NCBI GenBank assembly: GCA_026393335.1
Contig: JAPLAJ010000146.1
Coordinates: forward strand, 1 to 12,533
DNA from: Rhodoluna sp.
GTDB taxonomy: Bacteria > Actinomycetota > Actinomycetes > Actinomycetales > Microbacteriaceae
Direction: 5' to 3'
Length of the DNA: 12,533 nucleotides
In this document: positions 6,660-12,533 of the stretch, piece after piece
Position numbering within the stretch: the first letter of the stretch is position 1
Layout: each line of letters begins with the position of its first letter
The notes under the pieces: generated by a model
The model's input: the letters and a program-made list of their open reading frames with translations, nothing else
The model's database searches: none
What the model was told of the DNA's origin: nothing
Made by a program: the position numbers and the translations under genes

Positions 6660-9600
6660 ATGTCTGGTCAGTCGCCGTTTGAGCGGTTCAATACCGCTCC
6701 AGCAGCATCAGGCCTATACGACCCTGCTCGCGATAGAGATGCCTGTGGACTTGCCATGGTTGCAACTTTGCGCGGAACAGCAGGACACGACATTATCGAA
6801 ACTGCGCTTAGTGCTCTTCGCAACCTAGAGCACCGTGGAGCTGTTGGTTCGGATGCTGGAACTGGTGACGGCGCAGGAATCATTACACAGATACCTGACT
6901 CTTTCTTTAGATCAGTTGTTGACTTTGAACTGCCTAATGCTGGTTCTTATGGTGCAGGGTTGGTCTTTCTTGAGATTGACGCAGACTCCAGAAGCTTTGC
7001 GGCTTCGTTTGCCACGATTTGTGAATCACGTGGATTGAATCTACTAGGAGTTCGAGAAGTTCCAACAAATCCTGATTCACTAGGTGATCTAGCAAGAGCT
7101 GCGATGCCACAAATTATTCAGGTATTTGTTGCCAGCACAAAGAAAGTTTCTACCGAAGAACTCGAAAGAGAGTTGTTCTTTGTTAGAAAGATTTCAGAGC
7201 GAGAGTTAGCTGCCTATCATCCTTCGCTATCTGCTAAAACGATTGTCTATAAAGGCATGGTTACTACACTTCAACTTGAGCCTTTCTACCCAGACCTAAG
7301 TAACGATCTGTTCGAATCAAAACTTGCTTTGGTTCATTCACGTTTCTCGACAAACACATTCCCATCCTGGCCACTTGCACACCCTTACAGAATGATTGCT
7401 CACAACGGAGAGATCAACACTGTCAAAGGAAACAGAAACTGGATGCGAGCAAGAGAAGCGAGACTAAACTCTCAACTTCTTCCGGACATCGAACAGCTAA
7501 AGCCAATTGTCACTTCTGGTGGAAGCGACTCAGCTTCATTTGATGAAGTCTTAGAACTTCTAGTGCAATCAGGTAGGTCACTACCACACGCCATGATGAT
7601 GATGATTCCTGAAGCGTGGGAAAAGCAAACCGATATGGATCCTCAACTAAGAGATTTCTATGAGTATCACTCGATGCTCATGGAGCCATGGGATGGCCCT
7701 GCCGCTGTTATTTTCACTGACGGAAATCTAGTTGGGGCAACATTGGATAGAAACGGCCTTAGACCTGGAAGATACATCGTGACAGAAGATGGTCTAGTTG
7801 TTCTGGCTTCTGAAATTGGTGTTGTTGATATTGATCCATCTCGAATTGTTCGCAAAGGTAGATTGCAGCCAGGACGTATGTTCCTTGCTGACACTGCAAC
7901 TGGTCGACTCATCGATGACTCCGAAATAAAGGCTGAAATCGCCGCTGCCGAGCCATGGGGCAAGTGGCTAGCGGAAAACCGAATCAACTTGAAAGACTTA
8001 CCTGACCGCGAGCATGTTGCCTACACCAAGAGTTCAGTAAGTCGAAGACAAAGAACCTTTGGTTACACCGAAGAAGAGCTTCGTATCTTGATTGCCCCTA
8101 TGGCAAGATCAGGTGCTGAACCATTAGGTGCGATGGGATCTGATACCCCGATTGCAGCTTTAAGTGATAGACCAAGACTGCTCTTTGACTACTTTGTGCA
8201 ACAGTTTGCTCAGGTAACTAACCCACCGCTAGATAGCATCCGCGAAGAGATTGTTACATCCCTAGGCGTCGGTATCGGTCCTGAACAGAACTTACTAACT
8301 GCAACACCAGAGCACGCTCGAATGGTGATTCTAGATTTCCCGGTACTTACTAACGATGAGATATCTAAAATCAAGTTCAGCGAAGACTCTGGTATTGGTA
8401 AGTCGCACATCGTCAAAGGTCTATTCAGAGTTGACGAGGGAGCAGAAGCTCTTGCTCAAAGACTTAAGGATGTTTACCTTGAACTTGATGAGGCAGTAGC
8501 TGCTGGCTGTAACTTCGTGGTTGTTTCTGACAGAGACAGCAATAGGGAACTAGCTCCAATCCCGAGCCTTCTGCTTACCTCTGCTGTTCACCATCACCTA
8601 ATCAAAACAGGCAACCGTACGAAGGTTGGTTTGGTAGTAGAAGCTGGAGATGTGCGAGAAGTTCATCACGTCGCAGCTCTTATTGGTTTCGGTGCTGCAG
8701 CAATCAACCCGTACCTAGCCATTGAATCTGTTGAGCTTATGGTTCGTAACGGAACCATTCAAGGTGTGACCATTGAACAAGCCACCAAGAACATGATCAA
8801 GGGTCTCGGCAAAGGCGTTCTAAAGATCATGTCCAAGATGGGTATCTCAACAGTCTCTTCCTATTCAGGTGCACAGTGTTTTGAAGCCATTGGTTTGAGT
8901 CAAGAGTTCGTTGATGCATACTTCACAGGAACAACAAGTCAACTAGGCGGTATCGGACTAGAGGTAATTGTTCAAGAGATTACAACAAGGCACTCAAGTG
9001 CGTACCCGATCGAACGCGCAATCCGTCCACACGAAGAGCTTGAAGTTGGTGGCGAGTATCAGTGGCGTAGAGAAGGACCTCCACACCTATTCAACCCGGA
9101 GACTATTTTCAAGTTACAGCACGCAACCAAAACTAAGCGCTTCGACATCTTTAGACAATACACAAAGCTCATCGACGATCAAGCAGAGCAACTGATGACA
9201 CTAAGAGGTCTGTTCATGCTTCGAGAAGGCGTTCGTCCTGCTGTGCCGCTAAACGAGGTTGAGCCGGCTTCTGAGATCGTGAAGCGATTCTCAACTGGAG
9301 CGATGTCTTATGGTTCTATTTCTCCTGAAGCTCATGAAACATTGGCAATCGCCATGAACATGATTGGCGCGAAATCTAACACCGGTGAGGGTGGCGAAGA
9401 AGTTGGCAGACTTTTGGACCCAGCTAGACGAAGCGCAATCAAGCAGGTAGCCTCAGGTCGTTTTGGTGTAACCAGTATGTATCTAACTCACGCCGACGAC
9501 ATTCAAATCAAGATGGCACAGGGAGCAAAACCAGGTGAAGGTGGTCAACTACCGCCGAACAAGGTTTACCCATGGATTGCTGACATAAGACACTCAACGC

Positions 9601-11219
9601 CTGGTGTTGGTCTAATTTCTCCACCACCGCATCACGATATCTATTCAATCGAAGACCTAAAGCAACTTATCTTTGATCTCAAACGAGCTAACTCAAGTGC
9701 ACGTGTGCATGTGAAGCTAGTAAGCCAAGTCGGTATCGGTACTGTTGCTGCTGGTGTGGCCAAAGCTAAAGCAGATGTGATTTTAGTTTCAGGTCACGAT
9801 GGTGGCACTGGAGCGTCACCTTTGAACTCACTAAAGCACGCTGGTACTCCTTGGGAGCTTGGTTTAGCTGAGACCCAACAGACACTTATGGTCAACGGTC
9901 TTAGAGATCGAGTCTCAGTGCAGGTTGATGGTCAGATGAAAACTGGTCGAGATGTTGTCATTGCTGCACTGCTAGGTGCTGAAGAGTTTGGTTTCGCTAC
10001 AGCGCCACTTGTTGTGTCAGGTTGCGTAATGATGCGTGTTTGTCATCTAGATACCTGCCCGGTTGGAGTTGCGACTCAAAACCCTGACCTTCGTGCACGT
10101 TTCACCGGTCAAGCAGAGCATGTTGTTAACTTCTTCATGTTCTTAGCTGAAGAGGTAAGAGAATACTTAGCTTCCTTAGGTTTTAGATCTTTAGATGAGG
10201 CAATTGGTCACAGCGAATTACTTGATGCCAATAGAGCAATTTCACATTGGAAGGCTGATGGCTTAGATCTGACTCCAATCCTGTCGGCTCCGCAACCTAA
10301 CACTGGCCCACTGCGCAGGTTTACCTACCAAGACCATGAATTAGAAAAGCATTTTGACCACGCGCTTATCAAACTAAGCACCAAGGCTCTAGAAGACGCG
10401 CAGAATGTTCTGATTGAACTTCCTATCAACAACACCGCTCAAGCTGTTGGAACGATGCTAGGTCACGAAGTTACCAAACTCTATGGTGCAGCTGGATTGC
10501 CTGAGGCAACCATAGATGTTCGTGTATCTGGTTCTGCTGGACAGTCCTTTGGTGCCTTCATCCCTAAGGGAATCAAGCTCACTATCTCAGGCGACTCGAA
10601 TGATTACGTAGGAAAGGGTCTATCCGGTGGAACTATCGTCGTAAAGCCTTCTGAGAGTTCAGTATTCCCGGCTGAGCAAAACGTTATTGCTGGAAACGTA
10701 ATCGGCTATGGAGCTACCAGCGGAAGTATGTTCCTCTCTGGAATTGTTGGCGAAAGATTCCTAGTTAGAAACTCTGGTGCAGTTGCAGTGGTTGAAGGAG
10801 TCGGTGATCACGGCCTGGAATACATGACTGGTGGAACTGCAGTCATCCTAGGTAGAACCGGTAAGAACCTCGCAGCTGGAATGTCAGGCGGAGTTGCTTA
10901 CATTTACAAACTGCGAGCAGATTTGGTAAACCATAGCGCTCTAACTGATGGTGAAATAGATTTACTTCCGCTCGATGATGCAGATACAGCAGTGCTAAAG
11001 GCTTTGTTGGTTAGACATGAACTTGAAACTTGTTCGAAGTTAGCTGCGAGATTGTTAGCCGAATTCGAGGTGTCTGTAGGAGATTTCACTAAGGTTCTTC
11101 CTAGGGACTACGCAAACGTAAAGAAGATTCAGGCAGCTGCTGTCCTAAACGGTGAGGATGTCGCAGGAGCTGCAGTTTGGCAAAGAATATTGGAGGTGAG
11201 CGCAAATGGCAGATCCTAG
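6660..11219 (+). CDS. gltB: Glutamate synthase (NADPH) large subunit GltB
   Basis: GltB is the large subunit of GOGAT. It hydrolyses glutamine and channels the ammonia to 2-oxoglutarate on FMN, making glutamate. The protein has 1519 residues from ATG 6660, a normal length; ATG 6648 would add four. The class II amidotransferase domain begins at the nucleophile C29 in DRDACGLAM, implying removal of a 28-residue propeptide, and has R228 (HSRFSTNT) and HNGEINT (248-254). A central domain follows. The FMN/2-oxoglutarate barrel has GAMSYGSIS (from about 880), NTGEGGEE (907-914), K1019 in HVKLVSQ and GHDGGTGASP (from 1045). The 3Fe-4S cysteines are C1122, C1128 and C1133 in CVMMRVCHLDTC. The C-terminal GXGXG beta-helix runs from about 1285 to 1450, including MTGGTAVILG and AAGMSGG. 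Its 3' end overlaps gltD by 14 bases. Confidence 0.97.
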   Translation: MSGQSPFERFNTAPAASGLYDPARDRDACGLAMVATLRGTAGHDIIETALSALRNLEHRGAVGSDAGTGDGAGIITQIPDSFFRSVVDFELPNAGSYGAGLVFLEIDADSRSFAASFATICESRGLNLLGVREVPTNPDSLGDLARAAMPQIIQVFVASTKKVSTEELERELFFVRKISERELAAYHPSLSAKTIVYKGMVTTLQLEPFYPDLSNDLFESKLALVHSRFSTNTFPSWPLAHPYRMIAHNGEINTVKGNRNWMRAREARLNSQLLPDIEQLKPIVTSGGSDSASFDEVLELLVQSGRSLPHAMMMMIPEAWEKQTDMDPQLRDFYEYHSMLMEPWDGPAAVIFTDGNLVGATLDRNGLRPGRYIVTEDGLVVLASEIGVVDIDPSRIVRKGRLQPGRMFLADTATGRLIDDSEIKAEIAAAEPWGKWLAENRINLKDLPDREHVAYTKSSVSRRQRTFGYTEEELRILIAPMARSGAEPLGAMGSDTPIAALSDRPRLLFDYFVQQFAQVTNPPLDSIREEIVTSLGVGIGPEQNLLTATPEHARMVILDFPVLTNDEISKIKFSEDSGIGKSHIVKGLFRVDEGAEALAQRLKDVYLELDEAVAAGCNFVVVSDRDSNRELAPIPSLLLTSAVHHHLIKTGNRTKVGLVVEAGDVREVHHVAALIGFGAAAINPYLAIESVELMVRNGTIQGVTIEQATKNMIKGLGKGVLKIMSKMGISTVSSYSGAQCFEAIGLSQEFVDAYFTGTTSQLGGIGLEVIVQEITTRHSSAYPIERAIRPHEELEVGGEYQWRREGPPHLFNPETIFKLQHATKTKRFDIFRQYTKLIDDQAEQLMTLRGLFMLREGVRPAVPLNEVEPASEIVKRFSTGAMSYGSISPEAHETLAIAMNMIGAKSNTGEGGEEVGRLLDPARRSAIKQVASGRFGVTSMYLTHADDIQIKMAQGAKPGEGGQLPPNKVYPWIADIRHSTPGVGLISPPPHHDIYSIEDLKQLIFDLKRANSSARVHVKLVSQVGIGTVAAGVAKAKADVILVSGHDGGTGASPLNSLKHAGTPWELGLAETQQTLMVNGLRDRVSVQVDGQMKTGRDVVIAALLGAEEFGFATAPLVVSGCVMMRVCHLDTCPVGVATQNPDLRARFTGQAEHVVNFFMFLAEEVREYLASLGFRSLDEAIGHSELLDANRAISHWKADGLDLTPILSAPQPNTGPLRRFTYQDHELEKHFDHALIKLSTKALEDAQNVLIELPINNTAQAVGTMLGHEVTKLYGAAGLPEATIDVRVSGSAGQSFGAFIPKGIKLTISGDSNDYVGKGLSGGTIVVKPSESSVFPAEQNVIAGNVIGYGATSGSMFLSGIVGERFLVRNSGAVAVVEGVGDHGLEYMTGGTAVILGRTGKNLAAGMSGGVAYIYKLRADLVNHSALTDGEIDLLPLDDADTAVLKALLVRHELETCSKLAARLLAEFEVSVGDFTKVLPRDYANVKKIQAAAVLNGEDVAGAAVWQRILEVSANGRS
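11192..11200 (+). promoter_or_regulatory. Strong Shine-Dalgarno sequence of gltD inside the gltB 3' end
   Basis: GGAGGTGAG lies 5 bases before ATG 11206, within the last codons of gltB. It is close to a perfect anti-16S match and fixes the gltD start, allowing subunit production by both coupling and direct initiation. Confidence 0.85.
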
Positions 11220-12533
11220 AGGTTTCCTAAAAGTCACAGAGCGAGAGACCGCCAAGCGTCGTCCTATCGAAGTTCGTATCAAGGACTGGAAAGAAGTTTA
11301 CGAGCCTACTGATCCTGCTGTCTTGAAGAATCAAGCTGGCCGCTGCATGGATTGTGGAATTGCATTCTGTCATCAAGGATGCCCACTTGGTAACCTAATT
11401 CCGGAATGGAACGATCTAACCTGGCGTCAAGATGGCAAAAGCGCAATTGAAAGATTGCACGCGACTAACAACTTTCCAGAATTCACTGGAAAACTTTGTC
11501 CTGCACCTTGCGAAAGCTCGTGTGTATTAGGCATCAATCAACCAGCAGTGACTATCAAAGAGATTGAAGCATCAATTATTGAACAGGCCTTTGATAAAGG
11601 TTGGGTGCAAGCTCATGCTCCAGAGCGCATGACTGGTAAAACAGTTGCCATCGTTGGTTCTGGTCCTGCAGGTCTAGCTGCAGCTCAGCAAATAACTAGA
11701 GCAGGTCACACCGTTGCGGTTTACGAAAGAGATCAACAGATTGGTGGACTTCTTAGATACGGTATTCCTGATTTCAAAATGGAAAAACACCACATCGATC
11801 GCCGACTTGAACAGATGGAAGCTGAAGGTACACGTTTCCGTACTGGAGTCAACATCGGTACCGACATAACTTGGGATGACCTCTTTAGAAGGTATGAAGC
11901 AGTATTGGTCGCCACAGGAGCTCCAAAGCCTCGAGATCTAAAGATTGAAGGCAGGGAACTAAACGGTGTTCACTTTGCCATGGATTATCTAACCCAAGCT
12001 AACTGGGCGGTTTCAGGCCAAGAAGTTGCAGATCAGATTGTTGCTAGCGGAAAGAAAGTCGTTATCTTGGGTGGCGGTGACACTGGAGCAGACTGCCTAG
12101 GTACTGCTACACGCCAAGGTGCTGTTTCTGTTACAACCTTGGCTATCGGAAACCAACCACCTGCTGAGCGAAGTGAGAGCCAACCATGGCCTACTTTCCC
12201 AAACTTGTTTGAAATTGCTAGTGCACACGAAGAGTTTGGTGAGAGAAAATACCTTGCTAACACAGTTCGGTTCTTAGGTTCAGAAGGTCAAGTTACTGGT
12301 ATTGAGATCGCGGAGACAGAGTTTGTTGATGGCAGGAGAGTTCCAAAGCCGGGCACTGAGACTGTTATCGAAGCAGATCTAGTTCTTCTGGCTCTTGGCT
12401 TTACTGGTCCTGAAACTGCAATTGCTGTTGACTCACAGTCTTTAGAAACTGACGAGAAAGCCAACTTGGCAAGGGATCAAAAGTATGCAACAAATGTTGA
12501 TGGCGTTTTCGTAGCAGGAGATGCTGGTCGTGG
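11206..12533 (+). CDS. gltD: Glutamate synthase (NADPH) small subunit GltD, 3' end outside window
   Basis: GltD oxidises NADPH on FAD and sends electrons through iron-sulfur clusters to GltB. The frame is open to the window edge with 442 complete codons; the family is about 480-490 residues, so some 40 are missing. It begins MADPRGFLKV. The N-terminal domain has the 4Fe-4S cysteines C47, C50, C55 and C59 (GRCMDCGIAFCHQGC) and C98, C102 and C106 (LCPAPCESSC). The FAD Rossmann motif VGSGPAG is at 150-156, followed by GGLLRYGIPDFK. The NADPH-binding motif LGGGDTGADC is at 288-297. The second FAD motif (VFVAGDAGR) is the last thing visible. The start is supported by a strong ribosome binding site and a 14-base overlap with gltB. 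No frameshift is visible. Confidence 0.97.
   Translation, partial: MADPRGFLKVTERETAKRRPIEVRIKDWKEVYEPTDPAVLKNQAGRCMDCGIAFCHQGCPLGNLIPEWNDLTWRQDGKSAIERLHATNNFPEFTGKLCPAPCESSCVLGINQPAVTIKEIEASIIEQAFDKGWVQAHAPERMTGKTVAIVGSGPAGLAAAQQITRAGHTVAVYERDQQIGGLLRYGIPDFKMEKHHIDRRLEQMEAEGTRFRTGVNIGTDITWDDLFRRYEAVLVATGAPKPRDLKIEGRELNGVHFAMDYLTQANWAVSGQEVADQIVASGKKVVILGGGDTGADCLGTATRQGAVSVTTLAIGNQPPAERSESQPWPTFPNLFEIASAHEEFGERKYLANTVRFLGSEGQVTGIEIAETEFVDGRRVPKPGTETVIEADLVLLALGFTGPETAIAVDSQSLETDEKANLARDQKYATNVDGVFVAGDAGR

Noticed and set aside
6622..7038. Two + strand frames (6622-6828 and 6835-7038) overlapping the start of gltB
   Set aside because: Both are out-of-frame shadows of the GltB N-terminal domain. 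The first could be mistaken for a leader peptide, but it has no regulatory codon run and extends far into gltB.
7667..7987. Reverse-strand open frame of 106 codons inside gltB
   Set aside because: The longest antisense frame in the gltB part, but it mirrors conserved amidotransferase coding sequence and looks like no known protein.
8449..8466. Inverted repeat GAGCA...TGCTC-like within gltB
   Set aside because: A short stem inside conserved coding sequence, explained by codon choice; no sign of a regulatory role.

Overview
This is a 12.5 kb stretch of bacterial chromosome, read entirely on the + strand. It carries ten protein-coding genes, two cut by the window edges: hisF (5' end missing), hisI, trpE, a small membrane-protein gene of the HGxxPAAW/DUF6704 type, trpC, trpB, trpA, lgt, gltB and gltD (3' end missing). 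I see no RNA gene, insertion sequence, CRISPR array, phage gene or gap over 70 bases. The gene order, the small HGxx protein inside the trp cluster and the lgt-gltBD tail point to an actinobacterium, most likely the family Microbacteriaceae. Base composition is unusually low for that family: hand counts of three lines gave about 47-57% GC, nearer the low end. All nine visible stops are TAG or TAA. A small-genome freshwater or marine planktonic lineage (Rhodoluna/Aquiluna-like) would fit, but that placement is inference.

Layout: positions 2-1042 hold the last two histidine-pathway genes, hisF and hisI. Positions 1044-5619 hold tryptophan genes: trpE, the small HGxx gene, then trpC, trpB and trpA. 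Most junctions in this block are 1-3 bases or a stop/start overlap, so hisF to lgt looks like one transcription unit with translational coupling. The exception is a 59-base gap before the HGxx gene, which has the strongest ribosome binding site in the his-trp part. lgt (5622-6593) follows trpA after 2 bases. A 66-base gap then precedes gltB (best start 6660), which overlaps gltD by 14 bases.

How the genes work together: HisF/HisH and TrpE/TrpG consume glutamine, and the GltBD glutamate synthase recycles glutamine nitrogen and 2-oxoglutarate into glutamate. TrpC, TrpB and TrpA turn CdRP precursor into tryptophan. No trpF, trpD or trpG lies here. The lack of trpF fits the known actinobacterial use of PriA (HisA) for both the histidine and tryptophan isomerase steps, and gives a functional reason for the his-trp linkage. 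Lgt (lipoprotein maturation) is an unrelated passenger that is commonly found next to trpA in actinobacteria.

No previously undescribed system is evident. The points most worth a second look are the uncharacterised HGxx membrane protein and the absence of the usual trp-associated membrane-protein gene beside it, the complete absence of TGA stops, the Glu in place of the E. coli His in Lgt, and the start-site corrections for trpE and gltB.
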